From assembly GCF_014649915.1 (NCBI RefSeq), contig NZ_BMTY01000027.1, positions 1 through 64,000 of the forward strand: a stretch of 64,000 nucleotides of DNA, given 5' to 3'. The stretch comes from Streptomyces toxytricini (GTDB taxonomy: Bacteria; Actinomycetota; Actinomycetes; Streptomycetales; Streptomycetaceae). The position numbers and the translations under genes are program-made. The notes under the pieces were generated by a model. The model ran no database searches, was not told where the DNA came from, and worked only from the letters and a program-made list of their open reading frames with translations. Shown here piece by piece: positions 32,984-40,772 of this stretch (the stretch's first letter is position 1; the number at the start of each line of letters is the position of its first letter).

Positions 32984-33934
32984 ATGAAGTACGACCTGTC
33001 CCGGCGCCTGGTGGTCGGGATCGCCTCCAGCGCCCTGTTCGACCTGGCCGAGTCCGACGCGGTCTTCCGGCACGACGGCGAGGAGGCCTACCGCAGGCAC
33101 CAGGAGGAGCACCTCGACCGGACCCTCGGCAAGGGCGTCGCCTTCCCCTTCGTCCGCCGCCTCCTCGCCCTCAACGACCTGGCCGACAACCCCGAGGACC
33201 CCCTCGTCGAGGTCATCGTCCTGTCCCGCAACGACCCGGACACCGGGCTGCGCGTCATGCGGTCCGTCCAGGCGCACGGCCTGCCCATCACCCGGGCCGT
33301 CTTCCGGCAGGGCCGCCCCGGCCACCCCTTCATGCAGGCCCTGAACATGTCGCTGTTCCTCTCCGCCAACGGGCAGGACGTCCGCGACGCGGTCGCCGCC
33401 GGCCTGCCCGCCGGACACGTCCTCGCCTCGGCCGGAGGGGACGGCGCCGACCCCGCCGACGACCCCGAGCTGCGCATCGCGTTCGACTTCGACGGGGTCC
33501 TCGCCGACGACAGCTCCGAGCGCGTCTTCCGCACCGGCGGCCTCGACGGCTTCCGCGCCCACGAGGTGGGCAACGCCGCCGTCCCGCTCGACCCCGGCCC
33601 GCTGCGGAACTTCCTCGCCGGCGTCAACCGCATCCAGCAGCGCGAGGAAGAGGTCCGGCGCACCGACCCCGGCTACCGGCCGCGCGTCCACGTCTCCCTG
33701 GTCACCGCGCGGAACGCGCCCACGCACGAGCGGGCCGTCCGCAGCCTGAAGGACTGGGGAGTCCGGGTGAACGAGGCGTTCTTCCTCGGCGGGGTGGACA
33801 AGTCGGGCGTCATCGCCGCCCTGCGCCCGCACATCTTCTTCGACGACCAGGTCACCCACCTCAGCGGGACGGCCGCCGGCACCCCGAGCGTCCACGTCCC
33901 CTTCGGCGCCGTGAACGAACTCCCCGGAGCCTGA
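32984..33934 (+). CDS. Cytosolic 5'-nucleotidase (PF06189-like)
   Basis: 316 residues. The sequence LVVGIASSALFDLAESD at the start, LNDLADNPEDPLVEVIVLSRNDPDTGLRVMRS and HPFMQALNMSLFLSAN are typical of the 5'-nucleotidase family related to mammalian cN-I. The HAD-type catalytic site is AFDFDGVLADD (D168 nucleophile, D170 acid), followed by VSLVTARNAP and the late acidic FFDDQ. It would remove phosphate from a nucleoside 5'-monophosphate with Mg2+. GAAAGGGGC precedes the ATG. It is divergent from the frameshifted ATP-grasp gene (97 bases between starts) and converges on the kinase gene with 7 bases between stops. Confidence 0.88.
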   Translation: MKYDLSRRLVVGIASSALFDLAESDAVFRHDGEEAYRRHQEEHLDRTLGKGVAFPFVRRLLALNDLADNPEDPLVEVIVLSRNDPDTGLRVMRSVQAHGLPITRAVFRQGRPGHPFMQALNMSLFLSANGQDVRDAVAAGLPAGHVLASAGGDGADPADDPELRIAFDFDGVLADDSSERVFRTGGLDGFRAHEVGNAAVPLDPGPLRNFLAGVNRIQQREEEVRRTDPGYRPRVHVSLVTARNAPTHERAVRSLKDWGVRVNEAFFLGGVDKSGVIAALRPHIFFDDQVTHLSGTAAGTPSVHVPFGAVNELPGA

Positions 33935-33941
33935 GCGGCCG

Positions 33942-35495
33942 TCACCGGGGCGGCGGCGGGCCGAATCCGCCCGGGGCGGCGGGGCCGGGGCCGGAGTACG
34001 GGGTGCCGAAGCCGGCCGAGCCGGCCCCCCGGGTGCCCCACGGGGCGGGGCCGGCCCCATACGGAGCGGGCGCGGGGCCGAGCCGCGGCCCGAGGTAGTG
34101 GGAGACCACCGCGTGCAGCTGCGCCAGCCACTCCTGGATGCGGACGGCACGCCGGTTGTGGACCTGGCAGGAGTACGTGGTGCCGTCGTGCAGCCGGACC
34201 GTCACGACGAGGTGGCTGCCGCGGTGGCCCGGCCCGTAGGTGATCCCCGCGAGTTCGTCCCACGCGAAGTCCGCCTCCACGCCCTCCACTTCGAAGACGA
34301 CACCCGAACCGTCGCAGACCACGCTGTTCCGGCGGTCGGCGACCACGAACTCCGGAGCGAGGAGGGGAGCCGCCCCCGGGACGGCCGGCGCGGCGGCCGG
34401 GACCGGCGGCATGCCGTGGGGGAGTGGCGGCACCGGCTGCGGCGGGTACGGCGTGGACGGCACGCCGCCCGCCACCGGGGCGTACGCTGCGGCCGGAGCC
34501 TGCGCGGGCAGCGGCGGGGGCGTCCGGGGCGCCAGGGACGCCGGTACGGCGGCCGGCGGCGGTGTGCGGGGGGCGAGCGGCGCCGGTACGGCCTCCGCCG
34601 ACGGGGGTGTGGGGGGCGTCTGGGGAGCGAGGGACGCCGGTACATCCGACGGCGGGGGCGTCGCGGGTGCGCTCACCGTCGGAGTCCAGCCGGGAGCGGC
34701 GGGGTCCGCGGGCGCCGGCGCGCCCTCCCCGGTCAGCAGGTCCAGCAGCGCCGACGGCGTCGGCCGCTCGGCCGGGTCCTTCGCCAGGCACGCCGCAACC
34801 ACGGGACGCAGTCCCTCCGGTACGGCGTCGAGGTTCGGCGGCTCGTGCACCGACCGGTACATCAGGCCCATCGGGGTGCCCTCGCCCCAGGCGCTGCCGC
34901 CCGCCGAGGCGACCAGCACCGCCCCGAGCGCGAACACGTCCGCCGCGCCGGTGACGTCGTGGCCCAGGGCCTGCTCGGGCGCCAGGTAGCCCGGCGTGCC
35001 GAAGGCCGTGCCCGTCGCGGTCATCCGGGTGGACTCCAGGGCCCGCGCGATGCCGAAGTCGAGGACGCGCGGGCCGTCGTCGGCCATCACGATGTTGCCC
35101 GGCTTGAGGTCGCGGTGGACCAGGCCGCAGCCGTGGATGGCCTCCAGCGCCTCGGCCAGCGCCGCCGCGAGGGTGCGCAGCGCCGCCTCGTCCATCGGCC
35201 CGCCGGCGGTGAGCCGGGCGGCGAGCGTCGGCCCCGCCACGTACGCGGTCGCCAGCCACGGCGGGTCGCCGTCGACGTCGGCGTCGACCACCTGGGCGGT
35301 GTGGAAGCCGCCCACCCGGCGCGCGGCGGCCACCTCGGCCCGGAAGCGCTCCCGGAACGCGGGGTCCGCGGCGAGCTCCGGCCGGGCCACCTTCACGGCC
35401 ACCAGCCGGCCACCGCGGGAACGCGCCAGGTAGACCGTTCCCATGCCGCCCTCGCCGAGCTTGCGCTCGACGCCGTACCCCCCGATCCGTTCCAT
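33942..35495 (-). CDS. Serine/threonine protein kinase, soluble
   Basis: 517 residues. An N-terminal Hanks-type kinase domain (7-265): GEGGMGTVYLA, catalytic lysine K35 (VAVKV), HRDLKPGN with D129, DFGIA with D146, and GTPGYLAPEQ. A Pro-rich linker (about 275-390) contains repeats of VPASLAPRTPPP type. The C-terminal domain (about 395-490) is a compact unit with SVVCDGSGVVFEVEGVEADFAWDELAGI and a final Gly/Pro tail. There is no transmembrane segment or PASTA repeat, so this is a cytosolic kinase. The ATG at 35495 follows a CATACT box by exactly six bases and lacks a ribosome site, so the mRNA is probably leaderless. Targets are unknown. Confidence 0.93.
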   Translation of the reverse strand: MERIGGYGVERKLGEGGMGTVYLARSRGGRLVAVKVARPELAADPAFRERFRAEVAAARRVGGFHTAQVVDADVDGDPPWLATAYVAGPTLAARLTAGGPMDEAALRTLAAALAEALEAIHGCGLVHRDLKPGNIVMADDGPRVLDFGIARALESTRMTATGTAFGTPGYLAPEQALGHDVTGAADVFALGAVLVASAGGSAWGEGTPMGLMYRSVHEPPNLDAVPEGLRPVVAACLAKDPAERPTPSALLDLLTGEGAPAPADPAAPGWTPTVSAPATPPPSDVPASLAPQTPPTPPSAEAVPAPLAPRTPPPAAVPASLAPRTPPPLPAQAPAAAYAPVAGGVPSTPYPPQPVPPLPHGMPPVPAAAPAVPGAAPLLAPEFVVADRRNSVVCDGSGVVFEVEGVEADFAWDELAGITYGPGHRGSHLVVTVRLHDGTTYSCQVHNRRAVRIQEWLAQLHAVVSHYLGPRLGPAPAPYGAGPAPWGTRGAGSAGFGTPYSGPGPAAPGGFGPPPPR

Positions 35496-35501
35496 GCGCC
35501 C

Positions 35502-35507
35502 AGTATG
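35502..35507 (-). promoter_or_regulatory. -10 box giving a leaderless kinase mRNA
   Basis: CATACT on the minus strand, followed by six bases and the ATG at 35495. This spacing is what is known for leaderless transcripts in Streptomyces. No clear -35 is seen. Confidence 0.5.
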
Positions 35508-35602
35508 AGGGCCTGCGCCGACACCGCCGCCACCAGGGAGGCCCCCGCGGTCGCGTCCCGCAGGGGTGCGGAACACCGCCTGCGGTGCGGTAGAGTTGGT
35601 GT

Positions 35603-35745
35603 CGAGCCCGCGCCGTGACAGCGGTGGCGGGATCTGCGTTGGTGGTCCAAGGAAAGGCACCCCACTTCCTGTGGGGGGATGCAGGTGCAAGGCCTGCCCA
35701 GCGCTCTGCCAAGGCCCCGGCCTCCCGAAGGGAGACCGGGGCCTT
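35603..35745 (+). ncRNA. Small RNA with a tRNA-like fold and intrinsic terminator
   Basis: A TAGAGT box at 35591-35596 predicts a start near 35603. A first hairpin (CCCGC.../...GCGGG) is followed by a tRNA-like block, 35636-35705: acceptor GCGTTGG/CCAGCGC (7 bp, one G-T), a weak D-arm region, anticodon arm CCCCA/TGGGG with loop CTTCCTG (35665-35671; UCC by position), a 4-nt variable region and T-arm GCAGG/CCTGC with loop TGCAAGG, close to the TTCRANY consensus. A terminator (35711-35745) follows. No open frame fits. It may be a tRNA mimic or a degenerate tRNA gene kept as a regulatory RNA. The start point is an estimate. Confidence 0.6.
35711..35745 (+). terminator. Intrinsic terminator of the small RNA
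   Basis: AAGGCCCCGG pairs with CCGGGGCCTT, then one C-A mismatch and CTCCC/GGGAG around a GAA loop: 15 pairs in 35 bases, directly after the tRNA-like block. Confidence 0.8.
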
Positions 35746-35868
35746 CTGCGTGTCCGCGCTGGTCCGGCGGCCCCGGTGCCCCGGGGCTGGTGCCGGTATT
35801 CCGCCACCGGGAGCGGAACATTCCGTCACCATGGGTGCACCGCCCGCCACCGGCTTGGAGGCCCGTTG

Positions 35869-36495
35869 ATGGACGCCCGAGACATCGCCGCTCTCGAGGA
35901 CAAGGAGTACGAAGACCTGATCGTGGCGAACGCCCACCCCCCGGCCCGCAAGCCCGAGGTGTGGGCGGCCCTCACCCACCCGGACAACCTGGCCCGCACG
36001 TACGACATCATCGCCAACGTCCACCAGCGCACCGGCAACGTGCTGCGCAAGCGCAAGGCGGAGCGCGACCTCTTCCAGACGCAGTGCTTCGCCCGCGGCG
36101 AGGAGGGCAAGCGGGAGTGGTTCGCCACCCGCGCCGAGTACGAGAGCTGGCGCAAGCGGGCCGCCAACTTCCACCAGATGATCCAGCGGGCCATCTCCGA
36201 ACTGGGCAGGGTGCAGCGCTCGGTGAACCGCTCCGCCAACCACCGCGTCGCGCAGGAGCAGCGCGAGACGCTCCGCAGGCTCGCCCTCGCCGTCCACCGG
36301 CACCAGGCGGCACACGCCCGGGAGGGCGCCGCCGCCGGCCCGGGCGACCACGAGCTGTGGCGGATGCTGGACGCACTGACCGTGCCGGTCGGCGCCGAGC
36401 AGGAGCAGGTTCCGCTGCGCACCATGCTCGACGTCTACTGGAGCGAGGCGCGGCCCGCGGAAGTCGTGAACCCGCCCCGGCCGCCGCGCCCGTAG
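35869..36495 (+). CDS. Helical hypothetical protein
   Basis: 208 residues from the ATG at 35869, with GGAG eight bases upstream. Nearly all helix, rich in Arg, Glu and Ala: EVWAALTHPDNLARTYDIIANVHQRTG, NVLRKRKAERDLFQTQCFARGEEGKREWFATRAEYESWRKRAANF, then HQMIQRAISELGRVQRSVN and AQEQRETLRRLALAVHRHQ, followed by a short C-terminal domain with ELWRMLDALTVP. It has the look of a nucleic-acid or coiled-coil scaffold protein, close to small phage-derived proteins, but I recognise no family. It lies directly after the tRNA-like small RNA and before an Xre-ImmA module. Confidence 0.78.
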   Translation: MDARDIAALEDKEYEDLIVANAHPPARKPEVWAALTHPDNLARTYDIIANVHQRTGNVLRKRKAERDLFQTQCFARGEEGKREWFATRAEYESWRKRAANFHQMIQRAISELGRVQRSVNRSANHRVAQEQRETLRRLALAVHRHQAAHAREGAAAGPGDHELWRMLDALTVPVGAEQEQVPLRTMLDVYWSEARPAEVVNPPRPPRP

Positions 36496-36579
36496 CACCG
36501 GCACGGCCGCGCCGGACTCCCTTCGCGCTCCGCTCCGGGCGAACGGCCCGTCGCAGAACGGGGCTTCCGCTTCCGCGTC

Positions 36580-36623
36580 CGTCAACTATAGTTACGCACG
36601 GCGGGCGTCAACTATAGTTACGC
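36580..36623. promoter_or_regulatory. Two identical operator copies upstream of the Xre gene
   Basis: CGTCAACTATAGTTACGC occurs at 36580-36597 and again at 36606-36623, 26 bp apart. The core AACTATAGTT is a perfect palindrome. The second copy ends 23 bases before the Xre start. Two sites at 26 bp suit a cooperative repressor; the encoded Xre protein is the likely ligand. Confidence 0.7.
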
Positions 36624-36646
36624 CCGGCGGAAGGAGGCAGTTCCCC

Positions 36647-37135
36647 GTGGCGGATCCCGCAGAAGGACCCGAAGCACCGGAGCCGGCCAGGCGAGGACCC
36701 GTTCCGGTCCCCGGCCCCGGCTCCACCTTCAGCGACCGCCTGAACTTCCTCTTCGACCGCGTACGGCCGCCCGGCGCCGAGGAGTACACCAACGCGCACG
36801 TGGCCCGCACCATCTCCTCGTACGGGGAGGACAGCTACACCCGGTCCCACATCAGCCTGCTCCGTGCGGGCAAGCGCACCCCGACCATCACCATGGTGCC
36901 GCTCCTCGCCCGCTTCTTCGGCGTGGAGGCCGCCTACTTCGTCGAGGACGAGGTCACGCGGAAGGTCGCCACGCAGTTCGAGATCCTCCGCAAACTGAAG
37001 GAGAACGGCGTCGAGCAGATCGCCCTGCGCGCCATGGGCGTCTCCGCCGCCGGCCAGCGCAAGGTGCTGGCGGCACTCGAAGCCGTACGCAAAGAGGAAG
37101 GCCTGACCGACGACCCCGCAAGGGACCTGCCGTGA
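36647..37135 (+). CDS. Xre-family regulator of an ImmA-type module
   Basis: 162 residues from a GTG with AAGGAGG upstream. A Pro-rich start (1-27) precedes the helix-turn-helix domain (about 28-95): FSDRLNFLFDRVRPPGAEEYTNAHVARTISSYGEDSYTRSHISLLRAGKRTPTITMVPLLARFFGV. The C-terminal part (96-162) is helical, with VATQFEILRKLKENGVEQIALRAMGVS. This long form, followed by an ImmA/IrrE protease gene 36 bases on, is common in streptomycetes. Two identical palindromic sites sit in front of the gene, implying autoregulation, with cleavage of the regulator by the ImmA-like protein as a plausible trigger. Confidence 0.9.
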   Translation: MADPAEGPEAPEPARRGPVPVPGPGSTFSDRLNFLFDRVRPPGAEEYTNAHVARTISSYGEDSYTRSHISLLRAGKRTPTITMVPLLARFFGVEAAYFVEDEVTRKVATQFEILRKLKENGVEQIALRAMGVSAAGQRKVLAALEAVRKEEGLTDDPARDLP

Positions 37136-37171
37136 CCGGCGACCGGTGTCTCCGGGAGAAGGGGAAGCTCC

Positions 37172-37717
37172 ATGTGGCTCAGCCGTCGTAAGGGCGGAAC
37201 CCGCAGCGCGGCCGACGAAGTCGAGCGCCGCAGCCGGGAGTTCGTCGAAGGCCTCGGCCTGCCCGAGGTGGACAGCGTCCTGGACCTGGTGCCGTTCATG
37301 GAGGACCGCCTGGGCCGCACCATCCGGCTCATGCCCTTCGTCTCGGACCCCGCCGACCCCGACTCCCTCGACTCGTCCGCCCCGTGCGGCCTCTGGCTGG
37401 CCACCGGCGACACCGACTACGTCTTCTACGACACCGCCATCAGCCGCGCCCACGCCGAGATCATCGTCGGCCACGAGTTCGGCCACATGCTGGGGCGCCA
37501 CCGCGGCGGCGCGGCCGTCGACGCGGGCAGCCTCGGCGGCCTCATCACCGACATCGACCCGGCAACGGTCCAGCTCGTCCTCGGGAGGACCCGGTACCAC
37601 GAGCCGGAGGAGTTCGAAGCCGAAATGCTCGGCTCCCTCCTCCAGGAACACGTGAGCGCATCCCGTCCGCACGGCATCCGGGAAGCCGACCCGATAGCCC
37701 GCACGCTGCTGCGCTGA
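37172..37717 (+). CDS. ImmA/IrrE-type zinc metallopeptidase
   Basis: 181 residues. The zinc site is HEFGHMLGRH (H101, E102, H105) with a downstream acidic EEFEAEMLGSLL segment that supplies the third ligand, as in ImmA/IrrE proteins. The N-terminal part, VERRSREFVEGLGLPEVDSVLDLVPFMEDRLGRTIRLMPF, is the usual helical lead. The gene follows the Xre regulator and precedes the seven-helix protein. In this family the peptidase cuts its partner Xre repressor to switch genes on; in some pairs it is classed as a toxin. Start ATG 37172 with a GAGAAGGGG site. Confidence 0.9.
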   Translation: MWLSRRKGGTRSAADEVERRSREFVEGLGLPEVDSVLDLVPFMEDRLGRTIRLMPFVSDPADPDSLDSSAPCGLWLATGDTDYVFYDTAISRAHAEIIVGHEFGHMLGRHRGGAAVDAGSLGGLITDIDPATVQLVLGRTRYHEPEEFEAEMLGSLLQEHVSASRPHGIREADPIARTLLR

Positions 37718-37731
37718 CCGAACAGGGCCCC

Positions 37732-38988
37732 GTGAAAGACATCCTCCACCCGCTGTGCCTGGCCATCGCCGGCACCGGATTCCTGATCCTGGCGCGCGAC
37801 CTGGGCAGGCGCCGCCGCGACCCCGCGCTCGTCGCCCTCGCCTTCACCTACGGCTTCTCCGCCCTCAGCTACGCCGTGTCCCTCACCCCGGTGTGGATCC
37901 GCGTCGACGGGTTCTTCGGCGTCCCGAACATCGTCGTGCCCATCGCCCAGGGCTTCGTCATCGTCGTCCTCGCCCTCCAGGCGACCGTGCTCGCCCACTG
38001 GTCGAAGCCGCCCGCCGAGGCCCGCCGCCGCAGCCGCGGCCTCCTCGCCGCCGCCGGCGGCGTCATCGCCGCCATGGCGGTCCTGTTCGCCTCGCTCACC
38101 CCGGCCTCCACCCGGCCCACCGACTTCTCCCTGTACTACGCGCACGACCCCGTCTTCCAGGCGTACGTACTGCTGTACTTCGGCGTCTACAGCGCCGCCG
38201 AAACCTACCTTGCAGTCTCCTGCTGGAGGTACGCCCGCACCGCCGCCGACCGGTCCATCGCCTTCAGCCTGCGGATCGTCACCGTCGGCGCCGTCATCAC
38301 CCTCGGCTACAGCGGCATCCGCATCGCCGCGATCATCGGTGCGGAGACCGGGTTCAGCGTCAGCCACCTCAACGGCTTCGCCTGGGCCTGCGGCGACATC
38401 GGCGCCACCCTCACCCAGATCGGCTACCTGGTCCCCACCGTCGCCCTGCGGGCCGCCGGCGTCCGCGACTGGGCCACCGCCCACCTGCGCCACCGCCGCC
38501 TCGCCGCCCTGTGGGCCGCGCTCGACCAGGCCGACCCCGGCATCACCCTGCGCCGCCCGTCCGGGCAGGGCCGCGACGTCCTGCGCGGCCGCAGCGCCCA
38601 CTTCCCGCTGCTGCGCCGCCGCGTCGAGATCCGCCAGGGCCAGAAGCTGATGCGCCGCTACCTCGACCCCGCCGTCCGCGCCGAAGCCGAGGCCCGCCGC
38701 TCCGCCGCCGGACTCGCCGGCGCCGAACTCGCCGCTGCCGTCACCGCCGACCAGATCCGCGCCGCCCTCGACCGGCACGCCGCGGGCGACCCCGTCGAGG
38801 CCCCCGCCGAATACGCCGACGCCGACCTGCCGCTCGCCACCACCGAGGACGAGCTGCGCCACCTCCAGCGCGTCGCCGCCCACTTCACCCCGCCCGCGCC
38901 GCGCGGCGGCCGCACCGCCGCCCGCGCCGCCGCCGACACCACCGACGCCGGCACCGCCGGCAGCGCCACCCCGGGAGCCCGCCCGTGA
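37732..38988 (+). CDS. MAB_1171c-family seven-helix membrane protein
   Basis: 418 residues from a GTG 14 bases after the ImmA stop. About seven hydrophobic helices fill residues 5-250 (LHPLCLAIAGTGFLILARDL, LVALAFTYGFSALSYAVSL, FVIVVLALQATVLAHW, GGVIAAMAVLFASL, YVLLYFGVYSAAETYLAVSCW, IVTVGAVITLGYSGIRIAAII, DIGATLTQIGYLVPTVAL). A ~165-residue cytosolic tail follows, ending in an Ala/Thr-rich stretch. The pattern and the Xre-ImmA neighbours fit the MAB_1171c family, named putative transporter; a sensor role is as likely. The stop overlaps the next start (GTGA), so it is coupled to the amidase. Confidence 0.85.
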   Translation: MKDILHPLCLAIAGTGFLILARDLGRRRRDPALVALAFTYGFSALSYAVSLTPVWIRVDGFFGVPNIVVPIAQGFVIVVLALQATVLAHWSKPPAEARRRSRGLLAAAGGVIAAMAVLFASLTPASTRPTDFSLYYAHDPVFQAYVLLYFGVYSAAETYLAVSCWRYARTAADRSIAFSLRIVTVGAVITLGYSGIRIAAIIGAETGFSVSHLNGFAWACGDIGATLTQIGYLVPTVALRAAGVRDWATAHLRHRRLAALWAALDQADPGITLRRPSGQGRDVLRGRSAHFPLLRRRVEIRQGQKLMRRYLDPAVRAEAEARRSAAGLAGAELAAAVTADQIRAALDRHAAGDPVEAPAEYADADLPLATTEDELRHLQRVAAHFTPPAPRGGRTAARAAADTTDAGTAGSATPGARP

Positions 38989-40559
38989 TCCTCCGCCGCA
39001 CCCTGCTCCTCGCCTCGACCGCCGTCGCCGCGGCCGCGTCCATGGCCGCCCTGTCCGCCTCGGCCCGCTCCCGCGGCCCCGCGGGCAATCCGGGGCACCC
39101 GCGCCCCGACCTCCACCTGGCTCCGGCGCGCGAACAGCTCACCGCCCTGCGCCGGCGCGACACCACCAGCCGGGCCCTGCTGGAGCAGTACCTCCGGCAC
39201 ATCGAGACCGCCAACCCCGGCCTCAACGCCGTCGTCACCCTCGACGCCGAAGGCGCCCGCGCCGCCGCCGACGCCGCCGACCGCCACCTCGCCCGCACCG
39301 GCAAGACCCTCGGCGCCCTCCACGGACTGCCCGTCACCGTCAAGGACGCCCTCGAAACGAAGGGCCTGCGCAGCACCAGCGGCTCACCCGACCTCGCCGG
39401 ACACGTCCCCGACCGGGACGCCGACGCGGTCGCCCGCCTGCGCGCCGCCGGCGCCGTCATCGTCGGCAAGACCAACGTCCCCGTCATGTGCCAGGACCTC
39501 CAGACCTCCAACCCGGTCTTCGGCACGACGAAGAACCCGTACGACGACACGAAGACCGCCGGCGGCTCCTCCGGCGGCCCCGCCGCCGCCGTCGCCTCCG
39601 GGATGACCAGCCTGGAGGTCGGCTCGGACCTCGCCGGCTCGCTGCGCCTGCCCGCCGCCTACTGCGGCGTGTACGCCCTCCGCCCCAGCGGCGGCATCGT
39701 CCCCACCCGCGGCCACATCCCGCGGCCGCCGGGCTGGCTGTCCACCTCGGACATGCTCACCATCGGCCCCATCGCCCGGAGCGCCGACGACCTCGCGGTC
39801 CTCCTCGACGTGCTGGCCGCCCCCGCGCCCGCGGAGGCCGCCGCCTGGCGCATCGACCTCCCCGGGCCGCGCCGCGGCCGCCTCGCGGACTACCGGGTCG
39901 GCATCTGGCAGGACGACCCGTACTGCCGCGTCGACGACACCGTCCGCCGGTGCCTCGACGGCATCGCCGCCCTCCTGCGCGCCGCCGGCGCCGCCGTCGA
40001 CGACACGGCCCGGCCCGTCGACCTTCCCGCCAGCGACCGGCTCTTCCAGCGCCTCATGTTCGCCACCGCCAGCGCCACCGCCACCGACGAGGGCTTCGCC
40101 GCGGACGTCGAGGCCGCCGAGAAGATCCCCGCCGATGACCCCAGGGGCCTCTTCCTGCACTCGCGCACCATGCGGCACCGCGACTGGCTGCGGGCGAACG
40201 AGGACCGCGAGAAGCTCCGCGCCCGCTGGGCCGACTACTTCACCACCCACGACGTCCTCATCACGCCGGCCGTCCCGGCCCCGGCCGTCGACGACCAGAC
40301 GGCGACGCCCCTTCCGGACCGGTACATCACCGTCGACGGCGAGAAGCGGCCGTACTTCGACCAGACGGCCTGGCTGAACCTGGCCGGCCACGTCAAGCTC
40401 CCGGCCGTCGTCATGCCGGCGGGGCGCACGCCCGGCGGGCTGCCGCTGGCCGTGCAGATCATCGGCCCGTACCTCGCGGACCGGACCGTCGTCGACGTCG
40501 CAAAGCACCTGGCGCGGCAGCTGCCCGCGCCGGTCCGACCGCCCGCGTACACCACGTGA
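38985..40559 (+). CDS. Secreted amidase-signature protein
   Basis: 524 residues from a GTG overlapping the previous stop by 4 nt. Residues 1-28 look like a signal peptide (LRRTLLLASTAVAAAASMAAL), with a twin Arg that may use Tat. The amidase core has K120 (TVKDAL), the cis-serine in GGSSGG (195-196) and the nucleophile S219 in GSDLAGSLRLPA. It would hydrolyse an amide outside the membrane. Being last in the Xre-ImmA-membrane protein run it may be controlled by that switch. Two hairpins directly follow the stop. The neighbouring gene on the other strand encodes a second amidase of the same family, without a signal peptide. Confidence 0.9.
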   Translation: MILRRTLLLASTAVAAAASMAALSASARSRGPAGNPGHPRPDLHLAPAREQLTALRRRDTTSRALLEQYLRHIETANPGLNAVVTLDAEGARAAADAADRHLARTGKTLGALHGLPVTVKDALETKGLRSTSGSPDLAGHVPDRDADAVARLRAAGAVIVGKTNVPVMCQDLQTSNPVFGTTKNPYDDTKTAGGSSGGPAAAVASGMTSLEVGSDLAGSLRLPAAYCGVYALRPSGGIVPTRGHIPRPPGWLSTSDMLTIGPIARSADDLAVLLDVLAAPAPAEAAAWRIDLPGPRRGRLADYRVGIWQDDPYCRVDDTVRRCLDGIAALLRAAGAAVDDTARPVDLPASDRLFQRLMFATASATATDEGFAADVEAAEKIPADDPRGLFLHSRTMRHRDWLRANEDREKLRARWADYFTTHDVLITPAVPAPAVDDQTATPLPDRYITVDGEKRPYFDQTAWLNLAGHVKLPAVVMPAGRTPGGLPLAVQIIGPYLADRTVVDVAKHLARQLPAPVRPPAYTT

Positions 40560-40575
40560 CCGGGCGCCCATGACC

Positions 40576-40616
40576 GGGCTCGCTCTGCCCCCACGGGGGT
40601 GGGGCGGGGCGAGCCC
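40576..40616. terminator. Terminator hairpin after the first amidase gene
   Basis: GGGCTCGC (40576-40583) pairs with GCGAGCCC (40609-40616), with a second inner GCCCC/GGGGC pairing. Lies 16 bases after the amidase stop. Confidence 0.6.
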
Positions 40617-40626
40617 TTACAAGCAT

Positions 40627-40670
40627 GCAGGGCCCGGATACCGACGGGGGATACGGTACCCGGGCCCTGC
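40627..40670. terminator. Bidirectional terminator between the two amidase genes
   Basis: GCAGGGCCCGG-A-TACCG pairs with CGGTA-C-CCGGGCCCTGC: 16 base pairs with one mismatch and a 10-nt loop. It lies between convergent genes. The rest of 40560-40772 shows nothing else. Confidence 0.75.
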
Positions 40671-40772
40671 GATCATCATCATAGTCCCCGCGGTCGGGTT
40701 CCGGTCCACCGCGGGCACCGAGTCGTGCCCGAACTGCCGCCGTTCGGCCCACCGGACGGGCTCCGGTCGGCC

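Noticed and set aside
35566..36495. Longer N-terminus for the helical hypothetical protein starting at 35566
   Set aside because: That part is the small RNA and its terminator; ATG 35869 has a GGAG site.
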